Shown piece after piece: positions 21,904 to 29,419 of a stretch of 43,480 bases of DNA (its first letter is position 1; each line of letters opens with the position of its first letter). This DNA comes from Rhodococcus sp. Leaf278 (GTDB lineage Bacteria; Actinomycetota; Actinomycetes; Mycobacteriales; Mycobacteriaceae): the NCBI RefSeq assembly GCF_001426085.1, contig NZ_LMRR01000007.1:1-43480 (forward strand). Reading direction: 5' to 3'. Position numbers and translations under genes: made by a program. The notes below the pieces were generated by a model. The model was not told the DNA's origin, searched no databases, and worked only from the letters and a program-made list of their open reading frames with translations.

Positions 21904-22236
21904 CTACTGGATCCCCAGAACGGTGACCACTGCAGCCAATACGGCCACCGCGCCGATACCGATCGCGAAGATCCACAGGTCTCGAGACTCCGGCATCGGT
22001 GCACCGTTCTCCAGAGCATCACGAACACGCATCCACCGCCGCAGGCCGATGATCGGTGCCGCGGCGGCGAGTGCAATCAGAATCAGACCGAGTGCCGTCC
22101 GAACCCATCCGGTACTGAAATCGGGGACGAGGTGGACGATCGCAATTCCGCCTGCGAGCAGACCGAGCGAGGTCCGTAGCCAGGCGAGAAAAGTGCGTTC
22201 ACTGGCGAGCGTGAATCGCTCGTCGGGGCGCGTCAC
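21904..22236 (-). CDS. DUF202 (YidH-type) membrane protein
   Basis: The 110-residue protein begins with the family pattern ERTFLAWLRTSLGLLAGGIA and has three hydrophobic segments at about 17-37, 45-64 and 87-108, as usual for DUF202. Its function is not known. The GTG start overlaps the stop of the upstream 84-residue gene (GTGA, 22233-22236). Confidence 0.85.
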   Translation of the reverse strand: MTRPDERFTLASERTFLAWLRTSLGLLAGGIAIVHLVPDFSTGWVRTALGLILIALAAAAPIIGLRRWMRVRDALENGAPMPESRDLWIFAIGIGAVAVLAAVVTVLGIQ

Positions 22237-22487
22237 GCCTGAGCGCGTGATGTCGGGGCGGTCATGCGCTCGCGAATCAGACGGGCAACCAATTCAGGAT
22301 CGTCAGGGGTGAACACCGGCGAGATGCGGCGGATAGTCAGCACCACTGCAGTGTCCTTCTTGGGACGCATCACGTCCAGCGGAAGCCACTGATCGATCGT
22401 CGACGCACCCCACAGTCGCCACGTCCGCTCCCGGAACTCGAGTTCGAGCAGACCCTGTCGGCCGGATCGCACGCTGCGCGAGGCCAT
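22233..22487 (-). CDS. Small conserved-looking protein of unknown function
   Basis: The 84-residue soluble protein is rich in Arg and Val, with alternating hydrophobic residues (LLELEFRERTWRLWG, AVVLTIRRI) suggesting a small beta-structured domain. I do not recognise a family. It is coupled to the DUF202 gene by a GTGA overlap. Its ATG lies 30 bp from the TetR-type operator that serves the divergent operon at 22588, so that regulator could affect it too. Confidence 0.6.
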   Translation of the reverse strand: MASRSVRSGRQGLLELEFRERTWRLWGASTIDQWLPLDVMRPKKDTAVVLTIRRISPVFTPDDPELVARLIRERMTAPTSRAQA

Positions 22488-22506
22488 CAGCAGTCAGGAG
22501 AAGCCA

Positions 22507-22535
22507 TTGGCTCCGCCTGTACCTTTTGGTACAGT
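22507..22535 (+). promoter_or_regulatory. Promoter of the DUF1348-TetR operon
   Basis: TTGGCT (22507-22512) and TACAGT (22530-22535) are separated by 17 bp, a good -35/-10 pair. The first operator palindrome overlaps the spacer and -10, and the second covers the expected start near 22542. Confidence 0.65.
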
Positions 22536-22552
22536 GTGTATCGATCAGTACA
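22518..22552. promoter_or_regulatory. Paired operator for the TetR regulator encoded at 23055
   Basis: TGTACCTTTTGGTACA (22518-22533) is a perfect inverted repeat with 6-bp arms. TGTATCGATCAGTACA (22537-22552) repeats the TGTA-N8-TACA outline 19 bp further on. Two such sites two helical turns apart fit two TetR dimers on one promoter, giving autorepression. Which regulator binds is inferred from the operon structure. Confidence 0.7.
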
Positions 22553-22587
22553 ACTTGCACGCCCGACTGCTTCGATAGGAGCCCCAC

Positions 22588-23055
22588 ATGTCGCGTCCTC
22601 CGCTTCCGCCGTTCACCGAGGCCACGGCCATCCAGAAAGTCCGCGCCGCCGAAGACGCATGGAACACCCGCGACCCCGCGCGCATCTCTCTCGCGTACAG
22701 CGAAGACAGCTGGTGGCGTAACCGCTCGACCTTCGTTCGAGGCCGCGCCGAGATCGTGGAGTTCCTCACCGACAAGTGGGACCGCGAGCTCGACTACCGG
22801 CTCATCAAAGAGCTGTGGGCATACACAGGCGACGTGATCGCCGTCCGCTTCGCCTACGAGTATCGTGACGTGACCGGCCAATGGTTCCGCGCCTACGGCA
22901 ACGAGAACTGGCACTTCGACAAGGACGGACTGATGACGCACCGCCACGCGAGCATCAACGACGTCGCCATCACGGAGTCCGACCGTAAGTTCTTCTGGGA
23001 TGCATCCGGCCCCCGTCCCGCCGACCACGCCGGCCTGAGTGACCTCGGACTGTAA
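22588..23055 (+). CDS. DUF1348 family protein (NTF2/SnoaL-like fold)
   Basis: The 155-residue protein matches DUF1348, a subgroup of the NTF2-like superfamily, with [23 protein letters not shown] near the N-terminus, then [12 protein letters not shown] and FAYEYRD. NTF2-like proteins are often small-molecule-binding or isomerase-type enzymes; the actual activity here is unknown. A GGAG sequence lies just before the ATG. Its stop overlaps the start of the TetR gene (TAATG). The operon therefore probably answers to a compound sensed by that TetR protein. Confidence 0.85.
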   Translation: MSRPPLPPFTEATAIQKVRAAEDAWNTRDPARISLAYSEDSWWRNRSTFVRGRAEIVEFLTDKWDRELDYRLIKELWAYTGDVIAVRFAYEYRDVTGQWFRAYGNENWHFDKDGLMTHRHASINDVAITESDRKFFWDASGPRPADHAGLSDLGL

Positions 23056-23621
23056 TGGCCCGAACTGTCCTCGAACGCTCGGATGCGGTCCGAGCCCTCG
23101 CCGACGTGTTCCGCAAGCGCGGGTTCGAGAGCGGCTCTCTTTCCGTCATCCAGCAGGAGACCGGGCTCGGCCGCGGCAGCCTCTACCACTTCTTTCCCGC
23201 AGGAAAGACGGACATGGCCCGTGCGGTCCTCGAGCAGGTGGGCACGTGGTTCGAGGAACAGATCTTCGTTCCCCTACGCACCACCGAGAACACCACGAGT
23301 GCGATCGAAGCGATGTCACGGGAGGTCACCGACTACTTCATGTCCCGCGACAGCGTGTGCCTGTTCGCGGCGATCACGCTGGGTCAGGAAAAGGCAACAT
23401 TCGCCGAAGCGGTCCGGAACTACTTCACGGACTGGGTCGACGCTCTCGCCGTGGCACTGCAACGAGGCGGGCTCTCGACCCAGGAGGCGGCAGCCCGTGC
23501 CTTGGACGCGGTCGCAACGATTCAGGGCGGACTGATCCTGGCCCGTGCCTACGGCGACCACGCGACCTTCCCGCGGATCATCGACCGCACCGAACAGCGC
23601 CTGCTCGCCCCCGCTCCCTGA
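23055..23621 (+). CDS. TetR family transcriptional regulator
   Basis: The 188-residue protein has an N-terminal TetR helix-turn-helix (ADVFRKRGFESGSLSVIQQETGLGRGSLYHFFPAGKTD, about 16-53, with the typical LYHFF ending) and a helical ligand domain. Its ATG overlaps the stop of the DUF1348 gene, so both are transcribed from the promoter carrying the two TGTA-N8-TACA sites; autorepression is the simplest reading. The ligand is unknown. Confidence 0.9.
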   Translation: MARTVLERSDAVRALADVFRKRGFESGSLSVIQQETGLGRGSLYHFFPAGKTDMARAVLEQVGTWFEEQIFVPLRTTENTTSAIEAMSREVTDYFMSRDSVCLFAAITLGQEKATFAEAVRNYFTDWVDALAVALQRGGLSTQEAAARALDAVATIQGGLILARAYGDHATFPRIIDRTEQRLLAPAP

Positions 23622-23746
23622 GCGGGCTCTCGCGGTTGACCGGTTGGCCGCCCCTCGCACACTCCACGCGACCGAGCCCCGGCCTCGCCTTGTTCGTGGG
23701 CACACCGATGACGGCAAAGCGACGAAGAGATACCGCCGTTCTGACG

Positions 23747-24496
23747 TCAGGCGTCGGGCGCACGTTCCGGAGTTCTCACCAACGTCAACTGCGATGTCCG
23801 ACGCAACTCGAATCCGATAGCGAGGTAGAGGTCGATCGCGCGCACGTTCGCCGCCGACGCGTGCAGAAAGGGCTCCTCGCCGCGGGCGCGGATTCCATGA
23901 CCGACCGCGCGCACCAGATCCGTCGCCAGGCCGTGCCCTCGGAATGCCGGGTCGGTGCATACCGCGCTGATTTCCGTCCACCCCGGCGGGTGCATGCGCT
24001 CACCGGCCATTGCGATCAGTGCGCCATCGCGCCGGACCCCGAGGTACGTGCCGAGCTCGATCGTCCGGGCCAGGAACGGCCCGGGCTCGGTACGGCGAAC
24101 CAAGTCGAGCATCTCCGGGACGTCTGCTGCCGTGAGCTCGACGGCCTCGGAAAAGGGCCGCGTCTCGAGGTGGGTGCCGATGAGCTGCACCAGACCGAAC
24201 GCCTCCACCCGCGACCACCCCTCGGGCAGTGCGCGCTCCGGACCGTCCAGCCCCACCACAGTCCGCAGGCCGAACAGGGCCTCGATGTCATCCCAGTCCT
24301 GCTGATCGAGCACGTCGGGGTGCGCGAGAAACGGAGACACCTCAGGATCCGCCCGCACGATCCGTCCACGCCGGACCGCAAAGCGCGAGAGCGGACCGTC
24401 GAGGGAATTGCGAACGGGGTCGTCGAGAGGATGAGCGGACACAGCAAATAGAGTCGCACGAACGGTCGACGGCCAGCGCACCGTCACGCCCGACAC
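23747..24496 (-). CDS. GNAT family acetyltransferase
   Basis: The protein (249 residues from GTG 24496) has its GNAT domain in the C-terminal half. It contains ISAVCTDPAFRGHGLATDLVRAVG, with the RGHGLA acetyl-CoA pyrophosphate-binding loop, followed by ASAANVRAIDLYLAIGFELRR. The N-terminal 120 residues carry a Trp/Asp-rich region without a recognised domain, typical of FR47-like GNAT proteins. The start is uncertain: TTG 24499, GTG 24496, GTG 24481 and GTG 24442 are all in frame and none has a clear Shine-Dalgarno sequence. The gene is divergent from methionine aminopeptidase across a palindrome. Substrate unknown. Confidence 0.8.
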   Translation of the reverse strand: MSGVTVRWPSTVRATLFAVSAHPLDDPVRNSLDGPLSRFAVRRGRIVRADPEVSPFLAHPDVLDQQDWDDIEALFGLRTVVGLDGPERALPEGWSRVEAFGLVQLIGTHLETRPFSEAVELTAADVPEMLDLVRRTEPGPFLARTIELGTYLGVRRDGALIAMAGERMHPPGWTEISAVCTDPAFRGHGLATDLVRAVGHGIRARGEEPFLHASAANVRAIDLYLAIGFELRRTSQLTLVRTPERAPDA

Positions 24497-24497
24497 C

Positions 24498-24521
24498 AAT
24501 ACTTATACCGGTATAGTTATT
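24498..24521. promoter_or_regulatory. 24-bp palindrome between the GNAT and methionine aminopeptidase genes
   Basis: The core TATACCGGTATA (24504-24515) is a perfect 12-bp palindrome. The outer AATA (24498-24501) and TATT (24518-24521) also pair symmetrically, with two mismatched positions between on each side. TATAGT at 24512-24517 is a strong -10 for the aminopeptidase, so a protein bound here would block it. The cognate regulator is not evident in the window. Confidence 0.6.
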
Positions 24522-24544
24522 CGTCACACGACGAAAGGCAACAC

Positions 24545-25312
24545 ATGATCGAGATTCTTCCCCCCAGCAAAATCCCACTTGCACGCAAATCCGGCGCTCT
24601 GGTCGCCGAGATTCTCGAGACAGTCCGCGAGCGTGCGACCGTCGGCACCAACCTGCTCGAGATCGACGAGTGGACCAAAGACATCATCCTCGGGGCCGGA
24701 GCAACGTCCTGCTACGTCGACTACGCGCCCTCCTTCGGTCGAGGACCGTTCGGCCACTACATCTGCACTTCCGTCAATGATGCTGTGCTGCATGGCCTTC
24801 CGCACGACTACGCGTTGGCCGACGGCGATCTGCTGACTCTCGATCTTGCTGTGGTCCTCGGCGGCGTGGCCGCGGACTCCGCCATCAGCTTCGTCGTCGG
24901 CGAGTCTCGAAAAAAAGACACAGCGATGATCGACGCCACCGAACGGGCTCTGGCCGCGGGAATTGCCGCGGCGCGTCCGGGAAACAAGATCGGCGACATC
25001 TCGCATGCCATCGGCACGGTGCTCAGCGAAGCGGGCTACCCGATCAACATGCAGTTCGGCGGCCACGGAATCGGATCCACGATGCATCAGGACCCCCACG
25101 TGTCCAACAACGGGCGGCCGGGCCGCGGCTACGGCCTTCGCCCCGGCCTGATGTTGGCACTCGAGCCCTGGATCATGGAAGACACCGACGAACTCGTCAC
25201 CGACGACGACGGATGGACTCTGCGGAGTACGACGGGATGCCGCACTGCGCACAGCGAGCACACGGTGGTCATCACCGACGACGGTGCCGAGATCATGACC
25301 TTGCGGGCCTGA
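24545..25312 (+). CDS. map: Methionine aminopeptidase, type I
   Basis: The enzyme removes N-terminal methionine from new proteins. The 255-residue product has the metal ligands of the family: LDLAV (Asp98), AADSAIS (Asp109), GGHGIG, ALEPW and AHSEHTVV. HGLPHDYALADGD precedes them. Length fits type I without extension. GAAAGG stands 6 nt before the ATG. It is divergent from a GNAT gene across a 24-bp palindrome and ends exactly where the next, convergent GNAT gene ends. Actinobacteria often have more than one map gene; which role this copy has cannot be told. Confidence 0.93.
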   Translation: MIEILPPSKIPLARKSGALVAEILETVRERATVGTNLLEIDEWTKDIILGAGATSCYVDYAPSFGRGPFGHYICTSVNDAVLHGLPHDYALADGDLLTLDLAVVLGGVAADSAISFVVGESRKKDTAMIDATERALAAGIAAARPGNKIGDISHAIGTVLSEAGYPINMQFGGHGIGSTMHQDPHVSNNGRPGRGYGLRPGLMLALEPWIMEDTDELVTDDDGWTLRSTTGCRTAHSEHTVVITDDGAEIMTLRA

Positions 25313-25828
25313 CTACAAGCGCTTCTCGAAGGTGTTCGAGAACGGCAGCACCTCGTAGGGCGGAAACACCGGGATTCGGGTGTAACCGCTCTTCTCGTAC
25401 AGCCGAACGGCGTCGGGCTGCCTGTCGCCGGTCTGCAGTATCAGTCGCGGCAGGCCCTGTTCACGAGCGGCATTTTCCGACGCCTCCAGCAGGGCTGCCG
25501 ATACCCCCGTACCGCGATGGTCGGGGTGAACGAACATCCGCTTGAGTTCGAGATCGGACCCGTTCCACCGCAGCGCTGCATGTCCGACGGCATGTTCGAC
25601 TTCGTCCGAGTCGCGGCGGTACACGACGAACGTCCGATGCACAGTGCTCTCGTCGACGGCGTTGGCCTGGGTCTTCGACATCAGCGCGGCCCGGTCTGCG
25701 TATCGGGGACCCACCTCGGCGGACATTGCCGCGCGCAGCGCTTCGGCGTCGGGATGATCCCAGTCGACGGCGCGGGTGAACAGGACGGCGCGGGGTCGGC
25801 ATACATCGGTCACGCCCGATCGCAACAC
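25313..25828 (-). CDS. GNAT family acetyltransferase
   Basis: The 171-residue protein carries a GNAT domain in its second half, with LKRMFVHPDHRGTGVSAALLEASENAA (the HRGTGV loop binds acetyl-CoA) and AVRLYEKSGYTRI at the end. The acceptor is unknown. The start could be GTG at 25828 or the later in-frame GTG at 25813; no clear Shine-Dalgarno decides it. Its stop codon abuts the map stop codon with no spacing. Confidence 0.85.
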   Translation of the reverse strand: MLRSGVTDVCRPRAVLFTRAVDWDHPDAEALRAAMSAEVGPRYADRAALMSKTQANAVDESTVHRTFVVYRRDSDEVEHAVGHAALRWNGSDLELKRMFVHPDHRGTGVSAALLEASENAAREQGLPRLILQTGDRQPDAVRLYEKSGYTRIPVFPPYEVLPFSNTFEKRL

Positions 25829-25988
25829 GTCGACGGTCGCCGGTCAACTGTTCCGATCACGATGAGCCGATCCATGGCGCACGAGCCCGCCCTCGATCAC
25901 CCTGTGACGGTGAACAAGAACTGTCGCTGCCCACGCTGACCAACTGCCCGGTATCCGCAGCACACCCTTGTCTCAGGAGCTCTCCGCC

Positions 25989-26468
25989 ATGACCACCGAA
26001 GCGACCGTCGTTGTCCACATCTCCGATTCCGGCACATCATCCCTGCAGGGATTGACCCGACCGCAGTTGCACGCACTCGCCGACGCGCTTCGCAGCGCCG
26101 CCAAAAGCTATGCGCCGCATGCAAAGATCCTCACGCGATTCGATGTACGGGTCAACGATCTGAACGCTCCCCTGGTCATCGACATCCCCGCCCGCGACGT
26201 GATCCTCGGCGGCAAGAGCATTCGACTCAGTCACACCGAGTTCGAGATTTTCGCATATCTGGCGCAGCATCCACGCGTCGTCGTTGCGAGATCCGAACTC
26301 AACACATCCGACGGCGGACGCAGCGTCGATGTCCACCTCTCCCGAGTGCGAACCAAACTGGGGCACTTCGGTCGGCTGATCACCACGGTCCGGGGTACGG
26401 GATATCGCTTCGACCCGGAACCCGGAATCCGCGTCATCACCCAACCGACGGTATTGCGCAGCGCCTGA
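25989..26468 (+). CDS. OmpR/PhoB-type winged-helix DNA-binding protein without a receiver domain
   Basis: The 159-residue protein has a C-terminal Trans_reg_C winged helix (about 63-147), with IRLSHTEFEIFAYLAQHPRVVVARSEL, then RSVDVHLSRVRTKLG and TVRGTGYRFDP, all hallmarks of OmpR-family DNA-binding domains. The first 60 residues are not a receiver: no phosphoacceptor Asp arrangement is seen, and the segment looks like a small alpha/beta domain. No histidine kinase is adjacent. AGGAG 10 nt upstream supports ATG 25989 over a TTG at 25968. The protein must be regulated by something other than classical phosphotransfer. Confidence 0.85.
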   Translation: MTTEATVVVHISDSGTSSLQGLTRPQLHALADALRSAAKSYAPHAKILTRFDVRVNDLNAPLVIDIPARDVILGGKSIRLSHTEFEIFAYLAQHPRVVVARSELNTSDGGRSVDVHLSRVRTKLGHFGRLITTVRGTGYRFDPEPGIRVITQPTVLRSA

Positions 26469-26471
26469 CCG

Positions 26472-26996
26472 TTACTGCGACAGAGCAACAGTTCTGCGGC
26501 GACGGTTTCGCCGGACCACCACGAACACGATCAGAGCCACCAGAACCACGGCGATCACGGCACCGAGTGCTGTCGCTCCACGGAAGCCCGGCGCACTGGT
26601 GTCGAGTGTGCGTTCACCTGCGTGGGCCGCGTTGCTGGTGCCTAGGACGATCGTGAGCGTCAACAGGTTCGGGATGGCGGTCACGACAGCCAGGATCACC
26701 GATCCGATGGCCAACTGCTTGCCCGCTCGACCCTTGCGGACCGACCAGGCGCTCCAGAAGAACATCAGCGGCGCGAACGTGCAGACGATGCCGAACAACA
26801 GGCCCCACAGGATGCCCTTGGTGAACGTACGGTCGGCCAGTTCTTCGACCCGAAGACTCCACCAGCGCGGCAGAAACGCCGCCAGAACGAAGTACGCGAT
26901 CAACAGCAGCACGATGCCGACTACGACGAGAATGCCCCGCCTCTTCCAGTTCGCCGAGCTGGTCGACGGTGCGGGCGTGGTCGGATCGGCAGTCAT
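26472..26996 (-). CDS. Membrane protein of unknown function
   Basis: The 174-residue protein has about four hydrophobic segments (21-45, 61-83, 95-118, 141-161). The first and second enclose LPRWWSLRVEELADRTFTKG, and the C-terminus is an Arg-rich cytoplasmic tail (RRNRRRR). I do not recognise a family. It converges on the winged-helix gene with a 3-bp gap. TACGAT (27003-27008) lies 6 nt before the ATG, so the message is probably leaderless. Confidence 0.75.
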   Translation of the reverse strand: MTADPTTPAPSTSSANWKRRGILVVVGIVLLLIAYFVLAAFLPRWWSLRVEELADRTFTKGILWGLLFGIVCTFAPLMFFWSAWSVRKGRAGKQLAIGSVILAVVTAIPNLLTLTIVLGTSNAAHAGERTLDTSAPGFRGATALGAVIAVVLVALIVFVVVRRNRRRRTVALSQ

Positions 26997-27079
26997 GAGG
27001 ACATCGTAGATCGTGCGTGGCCGTACCCCACTCGAGTCGAGACCCGATTGTTAGCTCTATCTGCAGGGACGAACAGCGT

Positions 27080-27085
27080 TAGGCT
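27080..27085 (+). promoter_or_regulatory. Putative -10 element of the leaderless toroid-protein gene
   Basis: TAGGCT lies 7 nt before the GTG at 27093. No Shine-Dalgarno sequence is present. It supports this start over a TTG at 27048. Confidence 0.4.
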
Positions 27086-27092
27086 TCGCGTC

Positions 27093-28058
27093 GTGGTCGC
27101 CGATTCACTGCGCAACTGGCTCACCGACTCGGACCCAGCGCTGCGCTGGCAGGTCGAGCGCGACCTCATGGACGAACCCTCCCGAATTTGGGAAGCAACT
27201 CGCGCCCGAGTTGCCATCGAGGGTTTCGGTGCACGGCTTCTTGCCCTCCAGGATCCGGACGGTCAATGGGCGGGTGGTGCCTTCTTTCCCGCGAACTTCG
27301 ATGGTTCCGAGGCTCCGGGACAGCCCTGGACCGCCACCACCTGGTCGCTGAATTCGCTGCGCGAGTGGGGTCTCGACCCCGCGGTCCTGCGAGCGCGCCG
27401 CACGGTCGAGCTGCTCGACGAGAACAGTCGGTGGGAGTACGACAATCTGCCGTACTGGGGCGGCGAAGTGGACTGCTGCATCAACGCGTGGACGGTCGCC
27501 AACGGGGCGTGGCTCGGTGCGGACGTCGAAGGCATCGTCGAATGGTTTCTCGAACATCAACTGCCGGAGGGCGGTTGGAACTGCGAGTGGGTCGAGGGGT
27601 CGACCCGCGCGTCGTTTCACTCGACACTGAACTCGTTGAAAGGATTGCTGGAGTATGACATAGCCCTCGGCGGCACGGACGAGACTCGAGCTGCCCGGCG
27701 CGCCGGTGAAGAGTACTTGCTGACGCGAAAGCTCCTGTACACCCTGTCCACGGGCGAGAAGGTCTCACCATGGGTGGATCACTTTTTCCACCCATTCCGT
27801 TGGATGTACAGCGCCCTCAACGCTGCCGACTACTTTCGGCAGGCCTCCCTGCTCGATGGGACACCGCCGGATCCTCGCTTGGACGAGGCCATCGAAGTCA
27901 TCAGGGCCGCCCGCCAGAGCGATGGAACGTGGTTGCAGGGTCGCCCACATCCAGGTCAGGTCTGGTTCGAGATCGACGTACCGGAGGGCGAACCCTCGAA
28001 ATGGCTGACGCTGATCGGAACCAGGGTCTTGACGTGGTGGGATTCCTACTACGGGTAG
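27093..28058 (+). CDS. Alpha/alpha-toroid protein resembling squalene cyclase / prenyltransferase folds
   Basis: The 321-residue protein shows repeated QDPDGQWAGG, PEGGWNCEW and QSDGTWLQG segments, the Q/G-W turns of alpha/alpha-toroid (terpene cyclase, prenyltransferase) proteins. It lacks the DXDD motif of class II cyclases, and at 321 residues it is half the size of squalene-hopene cyclase. WGGEVDCCINAW and WVDHFFHPFRW contain Cys, Asp and His residues that might bind a metal, as in prenyltransferase beta subunits. Function unknown; similar stand-alone proteins are common in actinobacteria. GTG 27093 is supported by the leaderless start signal TAGGCT. Confidence 0.7.
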   Translation: MVADSLRNWLTDSDPALRWQVERDLMDEPSRIWEATRARVAIEGFGARLLALQDPDGQWAGGAFFPANFDGSEAPGQPWTATTWSLNSLREWGLDPAVLRARRTVELLDENSRWEYDNLPYWGGEVDCCINAWTVANGAWLGADVEGIVEWFLEHQLPEGGWNCEWVEGSTRASFHSTLNSLKGLLEYDIALGGTDETRAARRAGEEYLLTRKLLYTLSTGEKVSPWVDHFFHPFRWMYSALNAADYFRQASLLDGTPPDPRLDEAIEVIRAARQSDGTWLQGRPHPGQVWFEIDVPEGEPSKWLTLIGTRVLTWWDSYYG

Positions 28059-28257
28059 TCCACGCACACGTCACATTGACGTGATCAGCCGCGGATACCG
28101 AAGTCCACGGCAGCGTGGGTGCATGCAGGCTGCGATCCGAGGAGATCGATGATCGCCGCCAGTCGAGCTTTGAGCCTGGTCATGAACCTGACGCTAGGCC
28201 CGAAGCCCAGGTGATGCACCCGTTGCGATCACGCTGATTCGAATGCCGGGCGCGGCG

Positions 28258-28680
28258 CTACCGATCCTGTTCCGTCGACCTCCAGGACGATCCGGTCTCT
28301 CGCTCGAAAGCTGGTCGCACGTCGACGGTGTCGTACACGATCGACAGCGATGCGATGCGGCCGTTGTCGTCGAGTTCGGCGACATCGACGACGTCGAACG
28401 GGGCAGCCACCCCGGAGGGCAGCCGCCAGTCGAAATGGAACCAGAAGGTGACGAGCCGCCTTCCCTCCGAGGTGCGTCCCTCGGCCACGCCCTTCGACGT
28501 CAGCTCGGCACCTGCAGTATCGATGAACAACGCACGATAGAAGTCCGGTGCGGGCGTCGGACCGTACAACGGTGAATGCACGACGGCACCGGGTGCGAAC
28601 AGACTCAGAATCGCTTGAAGATCAGCGCGATGCAGCGCGTCGAGGTAATGCGCCACCAGGTCGTCAGCGGTCGAGTTCAT
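28258..28680 (-). CDS. SnoaL/NTF2-like protein
   Basis: The 140-residue protein starts DDLVAHYLDALHRADLQAILSLFAPGAVVHSPLYG, a typical NTF2-like opening helix and strand, and continues with RLVTFWFHFDWRLPSG and a C-terminal strand pair. Such proteins bind or isomerise small molecules; the ligand here is unknown. The ATG at 28680 has TAGCGT 6 nt upstream (28687-28692), which suggests a leaderless transcript. Confidence 0.75.
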   Translation of the reverse strand: MNSTADDLVAHYLDALHRADLQAILSLFAPGAVVHSPLYGPTPAPDFYRALFIDTAGAELTSKGVAEGRTSEGRRLVTFWFHFDWRLPSGVAAPFDVVDVAELDDNGRIASLSIVYDTVDVRPAFERETGSSWRSTEQDR

Positions 28681-28740
28681 GCGACCACGCTATCCGATAG
28701 AAGCGAAAGTAGCCGTTCATCAACCGATCTCGTCAGGTTC

Positions 28741-29313
28741 TTACGTGATGCGCAGTCCTGCAACCAATACCCGCGCCATCTTCCGCGGGTCGTAGCGGGG
28801 GTCTGCTGCACCGATACACAGATTGCCTACCGCGCGCATCAGCTCCAGTGCGCTCTGCCCCGGTGCAATCTCCCCCGAGTCCGCAGCGGCGTCGAGCAAC
28901 GACTCGCACACGGGAACCAGCCGATCCAGGAAGTAGCTGTGCAAAGTTTCGAATCCGGCGCTGTCCGACTGCATTGCCTCGGCCAAACCATGTTTGGTGA
29001 CCAAGAAGTCGACGAACCGGTCGATCCACAGCACCAACGCGGCGTGCGGTGATTCGCGGCCCGCGAGAAGCTCCTGACCCGCGACGACACACGCCTCCAC
29101 CTGATGCCGAAAGACAGCAACGACGAGATCCCCGCGTGTGGGGAAGTGCCGATAGATGGTTCCCACGCCGACGCCGGCCCGCCGGGCAATCTCGCGCACC
29201 GGTACCTCTACTCCCGAGTCGACGAACGCAGACGCAGCCGCGTCGAGCAAGGTCGCTTCGTTGCGCCGCGCATCCGCCCGTTTTCTTGGCTGCTCGGCTT
29301 CGGACTCGGTCAC
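28741..29313 (-). CDS. TetR family transcriptional regulator
   Basis: The 190-residue protein has the TetR DNA-binding domain near residues 14-58 (NEATLLDAAASAFVDSGVEVPVREIARRAGVGVGTIYRHFPTRGDLV) and a helical effector domain. GTG at 29313 is chosen because GGGAGGA stands 4-5 nt upstream; ATG 29328 and TTG 29334 are less supported. It is divergent from an aldo/keto reductase gene. The shared 106-bp region holds two CGGAAC-N3-GTTCCG sites, so this protein probably represses itself and the reductase operon. Confidence 0.92.
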   Translation of the reverse strand: MTESEAEQPRKRADARRNEATLLDAAASAFVDSGVEVPVREIARRAGVGVGTIYRHFPTRGDLVVAVFRHQVEACVVAGQELLAGRESPHAALVLWIDRFVDFLVTKHGLAEAMQSDSAGFETLHSYFLDRLVPVCESLLDAAADSGEIAPGQSALELMRAVGNLCIGAADPRYDPRKMARVLVAGLRIT

Positions 29314-29334
29314 TGTTCCTCCCGGCATCGACAA

Positions 29335-29377
29335 ACGGAACCTTGTTCCGTATGTTGGTTTACGGAACGTTGTTCCG
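29335..29377. promoter_or_regulatory. Two operators for the divergent TetR regulator
   Basis: CGGAACCTTGTTCCG (29336-29350) and CGGAACGTTGTTCCG (29363-29377) are near-identical inverted repeats with 6-bp arms. Their centres are 27 bp apart, and only one base in the spacer differs. They lie between the TetR start and the reductase start and overlap the likely promoters in both directions. Confidence 0.8.
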
Positions 29378-29419
29378 CTTACTCACACCGTAGCCCACAC
29401 TGGGCACAAGGAGATCACC

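Noticed and set aside
28085..28219. 44-codon minus-strand frame after the NTF2-like gene (GTG 28219 to TGA)
   Set aside because: Amino-acid composition is protein-like, but there is no ribosome-binding site or known family, and a 45-codon open frame is expected by chance in this GC-rich DNA.
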